Positions 44,038 to 54,300 of a stretch of 64,000 bases of DNA are shown here, piece by piece. Position 1 is the stretch's first letter. Each line of letters begins with the position of its first letter. The notes beneath the pieces were generated by a model, which saw only the letters and a program-made list of their open reading frames with translations, ran no database searches and had not been told where the DNA came from. Origin of the DNA: Nonomuraea polychroma (GTDB taxonomy: Bacteria; Actinomycetota; Actinomycetes; Streptosporangiales; Streptosporangiaceae); assembly GCF_004011505.1 (NCBI RefSeq), contig NZ_SAUN01000001.1, positions 4,154,001 through 4,218,000 of the forward strand. Reading direction: 5' to 3'. A program made the translations under genes and the position numbers.

Positions 44038-46512
44038 TCAGAGCCTGGCCGCGACGAACAGGTGCTGGGCCGGCGCGGCCAGCGGCGAGCCGGACCCGGG
44101 CAGCTCGAGGATGGGACGCAACCCAGCCTCCGCGAGCTCGGCAGGCAGTTCTCTGCCGGTGAAGAACACCCGCCCGGTGCCGCCGCGGCGGTCCCCGACG
44201 CCGAGATCCGGCTCTCCTTCCCTGGGCGACAGCAGGAACTGCATGGTGGCGAGCACCAGGTAGTGCTCGCGGATCGCCTCGGTCACCACCACCAGCCCGC
44301 CAGGGGCCAGCAGCTCGCGGATCCACCGCAGCGACCGTCCCGCGTGCCGTGCGCAGTGCAGCACGTTGGCGGCGACCACCACGTCCGCGCCGGCTCGTGC
44401 CGCTCCTTGGGCAACGAGGTCGGCGTTGATGTCCAGCAGGGCGTAGCGGAGCCGGTCGCCGAACCGTTCCTCGGCCGTCATCGTGAAAAATCTGGACACG
44501 TCGGTGAACAGGTAGTCCACCTCCGCGTCCCCGAGCCCGTCCAGCGCGGCGGCGGTGCTGCCCCCGGCGCCCGCGCCCAGCTCCACGACCCGCAGCGGCG
44601 TGGGACGAGTGGCCGCCGCGCGGGCCAGGACGTGTCCGACGGCGGCGTTCAAGTACGTGTTGCTGACGTTGTTCTGGTCCTTGCTGAGCGAGGTGAGCAG
44701 GTCTCCGTCGGGGAACAACAGCGCTTGAGCCATGATCTCGTCGCGGAGCAGCTCCGGGAGGCGGGCGAGGGCGGTCCGGAAGAAGATCGCCATCTGCTCC
44801 GGGTAGCCGAGCGCGGCGCAGGCGCTGTCCAGCCCCGCCCCGTCGTCCTCCCCCATGGGCTCGGAGGCCACGGTCTCGAGCCGGCCGTCGGGATCCCGGC
44901 GTACGAGCCCTTCGGTCCTGAGCACCTCCAGCCAGCGCCGGACGATCCATTCGTGCCGAGGCGCCACGCCGAGCGCCCCGATGATCTGCTCGACCGTCCG
45001 GGGTGCGCCGGGACGCACGACGCCGCCGACGAGCCCGGTCAGCGCCCGCAGCGCGATCTCGTCGAAACGCCGGATGGAGGCGGGCAGGTGCGCGAGCATG
45101 TCGTCGGACACCGGCTCGTGCGCACCGGGCACCATGCGCGTGAGCGCGACGCGTCCCGCACGGTCGGCGCCGGCCGCGTCCCGCGCCAGGCTGACGACGT
45201 CGCGGCCCGCTCCGCTGGGGACCTGGGCCGTCAGGTCCTCCGGAACCGTCAGCCCCGCGCGCCTGAGTTCCCGGCGGGCCACCTCGGTGAGCCGCTTGCG
45301 GGCGAACGCGCCCAGCGGCTCATGCGGCCTTCCCACCCCCGCCAGGGCGTCGGGATGTGTGGCGGCGGCCGCGGCCGGCACCGCGGCCTGCAGCAGCATG
45401 GGGTCGTCGGGGTCAAGGAGCACGACCGCCTGTGTGCCGTGCAGCGCGGCACGCAAGCCGGCCCCCGACTGGGCGGCCGGCGCCGGCGTGAGCAGGGCGT
45501 TGGGGATGCCGACCACTTTGACGGGGTCGCCCTGGCGCGCCAGCCCGGCCAGGACGGCCAGCGGGTCCGGCCCCATGGTGTCCCAGACGTGGACGGCCAC
45601 GGCAGGGGCCACAACGGGATCGACGTGCAGGACGGCGTCGAAGCGATATCGGGTCAGCTCGGTGTCGCCCGTCAGCGTCTTGGCGAAGAAGCTGAGGGTG
45701 ACGTGCCGGTTTGCGCCGGCCGCCACGGCGGCCAGCGTGACGGGGTCGAACAGCAGCTCCGTGTCGGCGGCGGCACGCTGCCCGGGTCCCGCGCCGGCGG
45801 CCGGGTGTTCGAGCGTGCGGTAGTGCTCCTCGAGCAGTCCCGAGTGGCGTACGTCGCCCACGATCACGGTCCCTCCGGGAACGACGAGGTCAATGGCGTC
45901 GCGAAGCACGGCCGCCAGGTAGTCCACGCTGGGGAAGCACTGGGTGACCGAGTTCAGAAGCACGCAATCCGGCCGTTCGCCCATGGTTGCCAGGGCGGTG
46001 CGGACCGCGGCGCCGTTGATCTCGTGGGCGGCGGCCCGCACGACCGTGACGCCTGGCAGCCCGAGTCCGTCCAGGCGGGTCACGACGTGTCCGGCGATGT
46101 CGGTGCCCACGTACGCCTTCAGGTGCGGGTGGAGGCGGTGCAGGAGCATCCCGGTCCCGCACCCCAGTTCGAGCACGCGGGAGGGCTGGTGCCGCAGGAC
46201 CAGTTCGGCGGTGCGGTCGGCCCACTCGGCCATGTGGTCGGCGGGCAGCGGTTCGCCGGTGTCGGTGGCGCGCCAGCCGGACAGGTCGAGGTCGGCGCGG
46301 TGCGTGCCCTCTCCGGAGCGGTAGGTCCAGTCGTAGACCTCCCCCCAGTGCTCGAGGTGCTCGGCCACCAGGTCGCCGAGCACAGGCGGTCGTCCCGGCT
46401 CATGGCGTACGGCCAGCGCCGCCGGGTCGGCGGTGACGACGAGCCCGCCGGTGCCGGTGCGGTCCACGCGGGCGATCCATGGGTGGGCGAGCAGAGGTTC
46501 ATAGGACGTCAA
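44038..46512 (-). CDS. free-standing double methyltransferase of the assembly line
   Basis: This 824-residue protein contains two SAM domains. The first (motif VLELGCGTGMLLHRL near residue 112, preceded by VYDWTYRSGEG and ADHMAEWADRT) is the type normally embedded in NRPS adenylation domains. The second (VVELGAGAGGSTAAALDG near residue 640, preceded by LLFPDGDL and SNTYLNAAV) is the PKS/NRPS type seen in yersiniabactin-like synthases and is colinear with the protein at 61913. A winged-helix-like region (APRTVEQIIGALGVAPRHEW) lies between. TTG 46512 follows GGAGG and overlaps the end of the ATPase gene. It probably C-methylates carrier-bound intermediates in trans. Confidence 0.85.
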   Translation of the reverse strand: MTSYEPLLAHPWIARVDRTGTGGLVVTADPAALAVRHEPGRPPVLGDLVAEHLEHWGEVYDWTYRSGEGTHRADLDLSGWRATDTGEPLPADHMAEWADRTAELVLRHQPSRVLELGCGTGMLLHRLHPHLKAYVGTDIAGHVVTRLDGLGLPGVTVVRAAAHEINGAAVRTALATMGERPDCVLLNSVTQCFPSVDYLAAVLRDAIDLVVPGGTVIVGDVRHSGLLEEHYRTLEHPAAGAGPGQRAAADTELLFDPVTLAAVAAGANRHVTLSFFAKTLTGDTELTRYRFDAVLHVDPVVAPAVAVHVWDTMGPDPLAVLAGLARQGDPVKVVGIPNALLTPAPAAQSGAGLRAALHGTQAVVLLDPDDPMLLQAAVPAAAAATHPDALAGVGRPHEPLGAFARKRLTEVARRELRRAGLTVPEDLTAQVPSGAGRDVVSLARDAAGADRAGRVALTRMVPGAHEPVSDDMLAHLPASIRRFDEIALRALTGLVGGVVRPGAPRTVEQIIGALGVAPRHEWIVRRWLEVLRTEGLVRRDPDGRLETVASEPMGEDDGAGLDSACAALGYPEQMAIFFRTALARLPELLRDEIMAQALLFPDGDLLTSLSKDQNNVSNTYLNAAVGHVLARAAATRPTPLRVVELGAGAGGSTAAALDGLGDAEVDYLFTDVSRFFTMTAEERFGDRLRYALLDINADLVAQGAARAGADVVVAANVLHCARHAGRSLRWIRELLAPGGLVVVTEAIREHYLVLATMQFLLSPREGEPDLGVGDRRGGTGRVFFTGRELPAELAEAGLRPILELPGSGSPLAAPAQHLFVAARL

Positions 46513-47932
46513 GGGAACGCCTCCGGTCAAGGTGGTCGGACAGGGACGGGTGCAGCCGGCCGCCTTCGACGCGCAGCACGCGGTCGGCGCGGGAGGCCAC
46601 CGCCGGGTCGTGGGTGACCGCCACGACGGCGAGGCCGGTGTCGCGGCGCAACGTGTCGATCAGGTCGAGGACGAGGCCCGCGGTGCGGGCGTCCAGGGCG
46701 GCGGTGATCTCGTCGGCCAGCAACACCGCTGGGTTGCCGGCGAGCGCCCTGGCGAGGGCGACTCGCTGGCGTTGCCCGCCGGACAGCGCGGCCGGGTAGC
46801 GGTGTGCGTGTTCCGGTGTGAGGCCGACTGTGTCCAGCAGCCGGAGCGCCTCGGCGCGGGCCGCCTTCCTGGGGAGGCCGCGGAGCGTGCGGAGGGGGCG
46901 GGCGAGCGCCGCACCCACGGTGCGTGCCGGGTTGAGCGTGTCGAGGGGGTTCTGCCCGACCAGGGCGAGCGCTCGTATCGCGGTGGGGGTCCGCTCGGTG
47001 ACCGTCCAGGGCAGCGGTTGTCCCAGCAGTGTGCCGTGTCCGTGCTCGGCGGGGTGCAGCCCGGCCAGGACGCGCAGCAACGTGGTCTTCCCGCAGCCGG
47101 ACGGCCCAAGGACGGCGACGGACTCCCCCTCCGAGACCGCGAGATCGACCTCCGACAGCAACGGTGCGCCGCCAGGCGGCTGCGCCACAGCCAGCCTGCG
47201 CACCTCCAGCACCGGTCCGCCGGCCGGTCTCCGCGTGACGTCCCGATCCGCCGCCACCGCCTGGCGGCCATCCGGCGACGGCACGGGGCCGAGCCGGACG
47301 ACGTGGTCGGCGAGCTCGGCCACCACGCCCATGTCGTGCGAGACGACGATCGTCATCGACCGGCCGTCGCCGCGCCGCCGCCGTACCACGTCAAGCACGA
47401 GACGGAGGGCGGCGGAGTCCAGCGCGCTGGTGGGCTCGTCCAGGACGAGCAGCTCCGGGTCCGCCGCCAAGGCTCGGGCGAGCGCCACCCGTTGCGCCTG
47501 GCCACCCGAGAGCTGGTGCGGACGGCGGCCGGCGATCTCGGCCGGGTCCAGGCCGACCGCCGTGAGGGCCCGTTCCGCGCCGCCGCCGCGCGCCGCCCTG
47601 GGCAGCGCCTCGCGTACCGCGGCCCGCGCCTCCAGCAGGGGATGCAGCGCCGAGGCCGGGTCCTGACCGAGAAAGCCGACGGTCCGCCGCCGCCAGCGGC
47701 GGGGGGCTCGTACGGGTGCTCCGTGCCACTCGATCCGGCCCGCCGCCAGGGTCAGACCGCTGGGCAGCGCACCGAGCACGGCTCGTAACACAGTGGTCTT
47801 GCCCGTACCGGACGGGCCTGTCAGTGCCAGCACCTCCCCGGGGGCGACCCGCAGATCGAGCCGGTCGACGATCACCGTCCCGGTCCTGTCGGCAACGGTC
47901 AGCCCGCGAACGGTCAGCCCGGGCCGGGTCAC
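46499..47932 (-). CDS. ABC transporter ATPase, fused DppD-DppF type
   Basis: This 477-residue protein has two complete ABC cassettes: Walker A GPSGTGKTT (about residue 39) with signature LSGGQAQR, and Walker A GPSGCGKTT (about 277) with LSGGQRQR, each with Walker B (LLVLDEPTS and VLLADEITA). It thus replaces the separate DppD and DppF ATPases of peptide/nickel-type importers. The GTG overlaps the stop of the permease gene before it (GTGA). It energises the importer encoded in the same operon. Confidence 0.93.
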   Translation of the reverse strand: MTRPGLTVRGLTVADRTGTVIVDRLDLRVAPGEVLALTGPSGTGKTTVLRAVLGALPSGLTLAAGRIEWHGAPVRAPRRWRRRTVGFLGQDPASALHPLLEARAAVREALPRAARGGGAERALTAVGLDPAEIAGRRPHQLSGGQAQRVALARALAADPELLVLDEPTSALDSAALRLVLDVVRRRRGDGRSMTIVVSHDMGVVAELADHVVRLGPVPSPDGRQAVAADRDVTRRPAGGPVLEVRRLAVAQPPGGAPLLSEVDLAVSEGESVAVLGPSGCGKTTLLRVLAGLHPAEHGHGTLLGQPLPWTVTERTPTAIRALALVGQNPLDTLNPARTVGAALARPLRTLRGLPRKAARAEALRLLDTVGLTPEHAHRYPAALSGGQRQRVALARALAGNPAVLLADEITAALDARTAGLVLDLIDTLRRDTGLAVVAVTHDPAVASRADRVLRVEGGRLHPSLSDHLDRRRSLDVL

Positions 47933-48831
47933 GAGAGGCCGTCCCGGGAGGCGAGGGCGTGCGAGAGCGCCGCCACGCTGCCGGCCAGAACCGCCAGCGC
48001 GACGGTGGGCGCGACCGTCGCGGCGGGGTTGAGCACGAGGCCCTGCAGGTTCTCGCGGAGCATGGCCGCCCAGTCCGGCGCGGGGGGCGCCGGTCCGAAG
48101 CCGAGGACGTTGAGCGCGGCCGCGAGCTGCACCGCCAGGACCAGCCGCTGGCCGAGGTCCGCGCCGACGAGCCCGGCATGCGCGGGCAGGACCTCCCGCA
48201 GCAGTACGGACGCGCCGCCCTCCCCACGGGACAGCGCCGCCTCGACGTAGCCCGCATGCCTGGAAGCGGCTGTGGCGTCGGCGACCACGCGCAGGGTCAG
48301 CGGCGTGCCGCCCAGGACGGTGCCGGCGATCACGGCGGCGGGACCTGGCAACGCCACCACGACGAGCAAGGCGAGCAGCAGCAGCGGAAGCGCCAAGAGC
48401 AGGTCGGCGGCGCCGGCGACCGCGCGGGCAGCCCGGCCCTGGCTCCATCCCGCCCACAGCCCGCCCACCACCCCCAGGGCTGAGGCCATGAGGGCGGCGG
48501 CCAGCGACGTCAGGGTCAGCTCCCGTCCACCGGCCAGGACCCTGGCGAGCACGTCCCGCCCTAGCCCATCGGCACCCAGCGGCAGCCCGGGAGCAATGCC
48601 GGTCCACGGTGCCGCCACGATCGCGGTCGGATCGTGCCCCGCCATCGCCTCCCCGCCGAGCGCCACCAGCAGAGCGGCCCCGGCCACGACCCCGAAGACC
48701 GGCACGGCACGCCGCCTCACCGACGGCTCACGCGCAGCCAGGGCAGGTTGTCGCCCCACGACCCACCCGTCCGTGCCCACGACTGGGCGCTTCGGAAGCG
48801 AGCCGTTCGCAGGACCGATCTGACGCTTCAT
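47929..48831 (-). CDS. ABC transporter permease, DppC/NikC type
   Basis: The 300-residue product has about six membrane segments and the DppC-type layout, with GLPLGADGLGRDVLARVLAG (the conserved G-T/A-D-x-x-G-R-D element) near residue 85. The EAA loop is YVEAALSRGEGGASVLLREV, followed by LP. It overlaps both neighbours (ATGA and GTGA). It forms a heterodimeric channel with the DppB-type partner. Confidence 0.92.
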   Translation of the reverse strand: MKRQIGPANGSLPKRPVVGTDGWVVGRQPALAAREPSVRRRAVPVFGVVAGAALLVALGGEAMAGHDPTAIVAAPWTGIAPGLPLGADGLGRDVLARVLAGGRELTLTSLAAALMASALGVVGGLWAGWSQGRAARAVAGAADLLLALPLLLLALLVVVALPGPAAVIAGTVLGGTPLTLRVVADATAASRHAGYVEAALSRGEGGASVLLREVLPAHAGLVGADLGQRLVLAVQLAAALNVLGFGPAPPAPDWAAMLRENLQGLVLNPAATVAPTVALAVLAGSVAALSHALASRDGLS

Positions 48832-49775
48832 GGGCGTGCCGCCTTCGGGTGAAGGCGTGGGGCGGCTGTGTCAGCGGCGAAGAGACCGGCGACCACGACT
48901 GCCGCGGCGAGGATGGCGACGCTCTGGACGACCGGCACGTCCCTCGTCGAGATGGCCGTGACCAGCAGCTCGCCCAGCCCGGCCAGTCCGAACAGGGTCT
49001 CGGCCACGGCGGTGCCCGCCACCAGCCCACCCAGGAGGACCGCGAGCAGGCGGGTGGCGGGCGCCGCGACCATCGGCAGCACGTACCGGAGCCCGATCGT
49101 GACGGGCGACAGGCCGCGGAGCTCGGCGTCACGAACGTATGGCCGGGCCAGCACGTCCGCGATCGCCCCCCGGAGCAGGGCGGCCCCGTAGGCGGCGGCC
49201 GGCAGCGCGAGCGTGAGCGCGGGAAGCGCCAGCAGGTCGGGCCGGCGCCAGGGTGGCTCTCCGGCGGGCAACATCGACACCGGCGGGAACCACCCCCAGG
49301 CCGCCGACAACCAGGCGACCAGCGCGGCCGCCACCACGGCTTGGGGCAGGGCGGCACCGGCCACGATCAGCGCGTTCACCGCGGACCGCAGCCGCCGGGG
49401 CCCGCTCACGGCGGCCCAGGACAGGGCCGCCGTGAGCGGTACGCTCACCGCCAGCGCGGCCCCGGCCAGGGCGACCGTCACGCCGGCGCGCTGCGCTACC
49501 AGCTCGGCGACCGGCCGCCCGGTGATGAGCGAGGCGCCCGGCTCGCCGGTCAGCACCCCCGACAGCCAGTCCAGGTAGCGGATGTGCAGGGGACGATCCA
49601 GCCCCTGCTCCGCTCGCAGCCGGGCGAGCTCCTCCGGGGTGGCACGGCCACCGCCGAGCGCGTCCGCCGCGTCTCCGGGTAGCGCCGCCGTACACAGGAA
49701 GATCACCACGGAGGCGGCGATCAACAGCAACCCGCTCCTGACCAGCGCGCGGGCCAGTCGCGGCACTGGCCCCAC
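48828..49775 (-). CDS. ABC transporter permease, DppB/NikB type
   Basis: The 315-residue membrane protein has the DppB-type N-terminus (a first helix followed by LPGDAADALGGGRATPEEL and RAEQGLDRPLHIRYLDWLSG) and the EAA region YVRDAELRGLSPVTIGLRYV, followed by LP. GTG 49775 is two bases from the stop of the binding-protein gene. It is part of the importer for the presumed metal-metallophore complex. Confidence 0.92.
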   Translation of the reverse strand: MGPVPRLARALVRSGLLLIAASVVIFLCTAALPGDAADALGGGRATPEELARLRAEQGLDRPLHIRYLDWLSGVLTGEPGASLITGRPVAELVAQRAGVTVALAGAALAVSVPLTAALSWAAVSGPRRLRSAVNALIVAGAALPQAVVAAALVAWLSAAWGWFPPVSMLPAGEPPWRRPDLLALPALTLALPAAAYGAALLRGAIADVLARPYVRDAELRGLSPVTIGLRYVLPMVAAPATRLLAVLLGGLVAGTAVAETLFGLAGLGELLVTAISTRDVPVVQSVAILAAAVVVAGLFAADTAAPRLHPKAARP

Positions 49776-49776
49776 G

Positions 49777-51312
49777 TCAACCGTCCAGGCTGACCTGGTC
49801 GATGAACGCCGAGGCGAAGCCGATCCCCTCGGGCACGCCGCTCAGCCCCGCCTTGGCCAGGTCGAGCCGGTCGCTGAGCGCCCAGATGGCGTAGCCGCCC
49901 TGGTCACGGAGCTGGGTCTGCAGGTCTGCGAGGAGTGCGCGCCGCTCGGCGTCGTCCGGCTCGGCCAAGGCCTTGTCCAGATCCGCGGACCAGGCCGGGT
50001 CCTTCCACGCCGTCTCGTTGGTGGGCGAACCAGGCGTGAGCGTCACCCTCACCACGTCGAGGAACGGGATGCCGCCTAGGTAGCTGAGATAGAACGGCTT
50101 TCGTGCGTAGACGGCGGAGAAGTAGGTGTCGGCCGGTTCCACGGACACCTTCACTTTCATTCCGATCTCGGCGAGTTGCTGGGAGATCAGCGTGGCGGCG
50201 CTGTCCATGCCCGGGTACGCCGTGGTGGTGTGCAGCGTGAGGTCGATGCCGCCGGCGAGACCGGCCTCGGACATCAGCTGCTTGGCGCGGGCGAGGTCGC
50301 GGGTGCGTTGCGGCAGGTTCTTGGGGCTCGTCGGGTCCTTCGGGGTGATGAGGTCGTTGCCGATCTCGCCGTAGCCGAGGAAGACGGTGTCCAAGAGCTG
50401 CTTGCGGTCGAGGGCGAGCCGCACGGCCTCGCGTACCCGGAGGTCGTCGAAGGGCTTGGTGTCCATCCGCATGACGAGCGGATACAGGGTCGCGCCGGGC
50501 CTGCGGAGCAGGCGTACCGCGCTGTTGCCCTCCTGCTGCTTTGCCAGCGTGGCCGGCACCCCTCCGGCCAGGTCGACCTGGCCCGACAGCAGTGCCTGGG
50601 CGCGTGCCTGCGGATCGGGCACGGCTCGTACCTCGATGACCTTGGCCGTCGGCTTGGGGCCCCACCAGTCGTCGTTCCTCTCGAAGACCACCGCTTGCGC
50701 CCCGCCCTTGCTCGCCGGGCGGAACGGCCCGGAGCCGGGGACCGGCTTGGTGAAGTCGTCGATGCCCTCCGGCACCACGAAGGTCGCGCCTTCCAGCGCC
50801 TTGCCCACCTCGGCGTAGGGCTTCTTGGTCACCAGCTCGAAGGTGGTGTCGTCGATCACCTTGGAGGCGTCGAGGTCGAACATGGCCATGCGGCCGAAGT
50901 TCTCCGCTGCCTTCTTGCCCATGCGACGCAGTGAGAAGAGCGCGTCGGCCGCCTTGACCTTGCGGCCGTCAGAGAACGTGGCGTCGCCCCGGATGGTGAT
51001 CCGCCACTTCGTCAAGGTGGCATCCGGCTCCCACGCGGTCGCCAGGCGGGACCGGCTGGAGCCGTCAGCGCCGGGGACGGTGAGGACGTCGTACGTCAGG
51101 GCCATCCTCACCACGTCGCTCTCGCCGGGCAGCAGGCCGTGCGGGTCGGTGACGGCGTTGGAGGGCGAGCCGGGCGCAGCGTAGCGTATCGTCCCGGTGC
51201 TGGTGCCGGCCGCTGGGGAACTGGTGACGGCCGGCTTCGTGGCGGCGCAGCCCGTCAGTAGGGCGACCGCGGTGACGATCGCCGCTGACCGGCGGCGGAG
51301 CTGGGGATGCAT
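49777..51312 (-). CDS. ABC transporter substrate-binding lipoprotein (SBP_bac_5)
   Basis: This 511-residue lipoprotein starts MHPQLRRRSAAIVTAVALLT and has lipobox LLTGC. It has the peptide/nickel-binding-protein fold (RLATAWEPDATLTKWRITIR, FSDGRKVKAADALFSL, RVREAVRLALDRKQLL). Relatives include NikA and the opine-metallophore receptor CntA. ATG 51312 follows GAGAAAGG. The gene begins 11 bases after the PKS stop, inside the biosynthetic operon, so it most likely captures the secreted product with its metal. A peptide importer caught in the operon is the alternative. Confidence 0.9.
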   Translation of the reverse strand: MHPQLRRRSAAIVTAVALLTGCAATKPAVTSSPAAGTSTGTIRYAAPGSPSNAVTDPHGLLPGESDVVRMALTYDVLTVPGADGSSRSRLATAWEPDATLTKWRITIRGDATFSDGRKVKAADALFSLRRMGKKAAENFGRMAMFDLDASKVIDDTTFELVTKKPYAEVGKALEGATFVVPEGIDDFTKPVPGSGPFRPASKGGAQAVVFERNDDWWGPKPTAKVIEVRAVPDPQARAQALLSGQVDLAGGVPATLAKQQEGNSAVRLLRRPGATLYPLVMRMDTKPFDDLRVREAVRLALDRKQLLDTVFLGYGEIGNDLITPKDPTSPKNLPQRTRDLARAKQLMSEAGLAGGIDLTLHTTTAYPGMDSAATLISQQLAEIGMKVKVSVEPADTYFSAVYARKPFYLSYLGGIPFLDVVRVTLTPGSPTNETAWKDPAWSADLDKALAEPDDAERRALLADLQTQLRDQGGYAIWALSDRLDLAKAGLSGVPEGIGFASAFIDQVSLDG

Positions 51313-51323
51313 GGCAACCTTTC

Positions 51324-54300
51324 TCACAGTCGCGCCAGCGCCCGGTCGAGCGCGGCGTTGATCAGCTTGGCCACAGCCGGCAGCGCCGGAGGGTGCAGCA
51401 GGCCGTAGTGGTGGGCGTCGACCCCGGCGGCCTCGACGGGGCCGTCCAGATAGCGCCCCCAGCCGAGGTCGGGACGGCCGGGCGGGGTGTCGTCGACTCC
51501 CATCCCGATGCCGGAGTTGCGAGGCGACGCCCGGTCCGCACGAATCAGCAACGTGGCCGTGCCGGGGTCGCCCAGGCGCCGGGGGGCGTGGGCGGCCAGC
51601 GCGCGCAGATGCCTGGCGAACACGGACAGCCGCCCCGCGAGGTCCTCGCCGCGACCCAGCAGCCGGTGCTCGCGCAGCCGCTCGGCGACCGCCGCCATCC
51701 GCCCTTCTTCGGGTACGTCGCCGATGGTCAGGTCGATGCCGAGGTACGCCTCCAGCGCGTGCAGGTGCCGTACCGTCACCTCCCATGCGATCTCGGCGGT
51801 GTCGCGGCCGGGCACCTCGCGGATCAGTGCGGGATCGTTGGAGTCCAGCAGCACCAGCAGCGCGGCGTGCCTGCCGCCGGCGTGGAGCTGCGCGGCCATC
51901 TCCTGAGCCACGGAGCCACCCATGGACCAGCCGCCCAGCAGCCAGGGACCCGGGCCGGGGCCGCCGGAGGCGTCGATCGCCGCCACGTACTGCTCGGCGA
52001 TGCCCTCGATGGTCTCGGGTCCCGGGCCCGGCGCGCCAGCGAGCTCGGGGTCGGCCAGTGCCACGACGTCCACGCGGGGGTCCAGGAGCCGGGACAGCTC
52101 GGCGTAGCACAACACGTCGCCACCGGACGGATGGGCCAGGTAGAGCGTGGGGCGGGCGGCGCCGCCGGGCTCGGCACGCAGCGGCAGCACGATGTCCCGC
52201 ACCGGCCCGGCCTGGACGGCCGCCCGCGGGGTCGGCACGGCTTGGCGTGCGGATGGTGCGGCGTGGCCTGGCTGCGGGGCGTGCCTCCATGGTTCCGGGC
52301 GGAGCCACGCGTCGGACGATCCGGCCAGGGCGCGCACCCGTTCCACGTGCTCGGTGATCGCCGCCTCCAGCTCGTCGGTGGGCAGGGCGGCGTCCAGCGC
52401 GTCCCACTGCAGCCGCAGTTCGCCGTCGTGTTCGAGCACCTGGTGGTCCAGCCAGGTCTGCGGGGTCTGCGAGACCGCGTACACCTGCTCGCCGGCCCAC
52501 TCCAGGCGGCGACCGCCTTCCACCATGTCGGTGATGCCGAGGGCGCTGGTGAACACCACGGGCACCGGCCGTACCTCCCCCGTCCGCGCTGCCTGCTCGG
52601 CGAGCACGTCGAGGGCGGAGAAGCCGCGGTGGTCCAGGTCGGCGAACATCCTGGCCTGGGTGGCGGCGGCCCGGTCGGCGAAGGTGGCGGCGGGCTCGGC
52701 AGGCACCTCGTGGAGCAGCAAGGAGGTGAAGTCGCCGACGACCCGGTTGACGTGCGGGTGGATGGGCGGCCGGTCGAAGAGTGTCAGCGTCACGCAGAAC
52801 CCGGCCGACCCCGCCCAGCGGGCCAGCACGTCGGCGTAGACGGTCAGCAGCACCGCCGCGGGCGTGACCCGGTGCCGGGCGGCGGCGTCCCGGAGCCTGG
52901 CCCACTCCTCGCGGCTCAGCCGCGCGGCACGCCGTACGAACTGGGGCGGCGTCCCGTCCGGGTCGCGGACCGGCAGGCGGGGCGGGCCGGGCAGTGTGTC
53001 GAGCCGCTCGCGCCAGTAGCGCGCGGCGCGGTCGTCGCGCCGCCGTTCCAGGGCGGCCGCGCAGGCGGCCGGGTGCAGGTCCAGCGGCGGCAGCGGCGCG
53101 CCGGGGTCCTGGTAGAGGGTGCGCAGCTCCGACTCGATGATCCACCAGCTGGCGGCGTCGCAGATGAGCACATCGACGCCGATGAACAGCCTGACCACAT
53201 CTCCGGGCAACCGGGCCGCCTGGATCTGCGCCAGCGGCCAGCGATCGGGCGGGCCGGGCTTGGTCGACAATCGTTCCCGCAGCACGGCCAGCCGCTCCAT
53301 CCTGCGTTCCTCCGTCATGGAGGCCAGGTCGTGGACCCTGATCCGGTAGCGGGGCAGGTCGTCCAGTACGCGGAGCCGCCCGTCGGGCGTGGCCACCGCG
53401 CGCAGCATGGGATGGCGGGCCACGACCTCGTTCCACGCGTCCTCGTAGCGGTCAAGGTCCAGGCCGTGGCAGTCGTACTCGAGGAAGAAGCGGCAGGGCA
53501 GGTCTCCCCACCGGTAGCCGCCGTCCCGGCCGATCCAGTACGCGTGCTGAACCCGTGTCATGGCGAAGGTGCCGTCGCGGTCGACGGCGTCCGCGTCCGG
53601 AGTGATCTCCAGGGTCGGGTACGGCTGCGAGCGTGCCGACTCGATCAGCTTGGCGATGCCCGCCACGGTGGGCGCAGCCAGCAGTTCCCTCATGCCCGGC
53701 TGGACCCCGAACCGTTCGCCCAGCGCGGCCAGCATCCGTACGCCCAGCAGGGAGTGGCCGCCGAGCGCGAAGAAGTCGGTGTCGGGATCGGTCACGGGCA
53801 CGCCGAACAGCTCCGACCACACCTCGGCCACCGCTCGCTCGGCCGGGCTCAGCCGGGCGATGTCGCCGGTGGCCACGGCCTGCCGGGGCCGTCCGGCCGC
53901 GGCGACGCGCACGTTGAGATCGGTCGCGGCGACCGCCACGATCGGGGGCAGCGTGCCCGCCGCACGGGCGGCCAGCAGCCGGTCCAGCGCCTCGGTGCCG
54001 GTGGCCGCGTCGAGGGCGTCGGCGAGGACGACGGTGGCCTCACCTCCGTCGTCGCCCACCCGCCAGCCGTCCCAGACCGCGCTGACCCACTGGGTGGGGC
54101 CGGGCGCGGCGCGGCCGAGCGCGTCCATTGCGGCGTTGGCCGCCGCGTACGGGCCCATGCCGACGCCGCCGACCAGTGTGGTCACCGAGGACATGAGGAG
54201 CACCGTCCGTGGCCGGCGTTCCGCCGGCAGCGCGGCGATCGCGTCGCTGAGCACGATCGTTCCTCCGGCCTTGGCCCGTACGTGCTCGGCGGTCTGCCCG

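Noticed and set aside
43561-46617. Very long plus-strand frame of 1018 codons
   Set aside because: It is antisense to the double methyltransferase, has a His/Gly/Gln/Arg-rich shadow composition and no domains.
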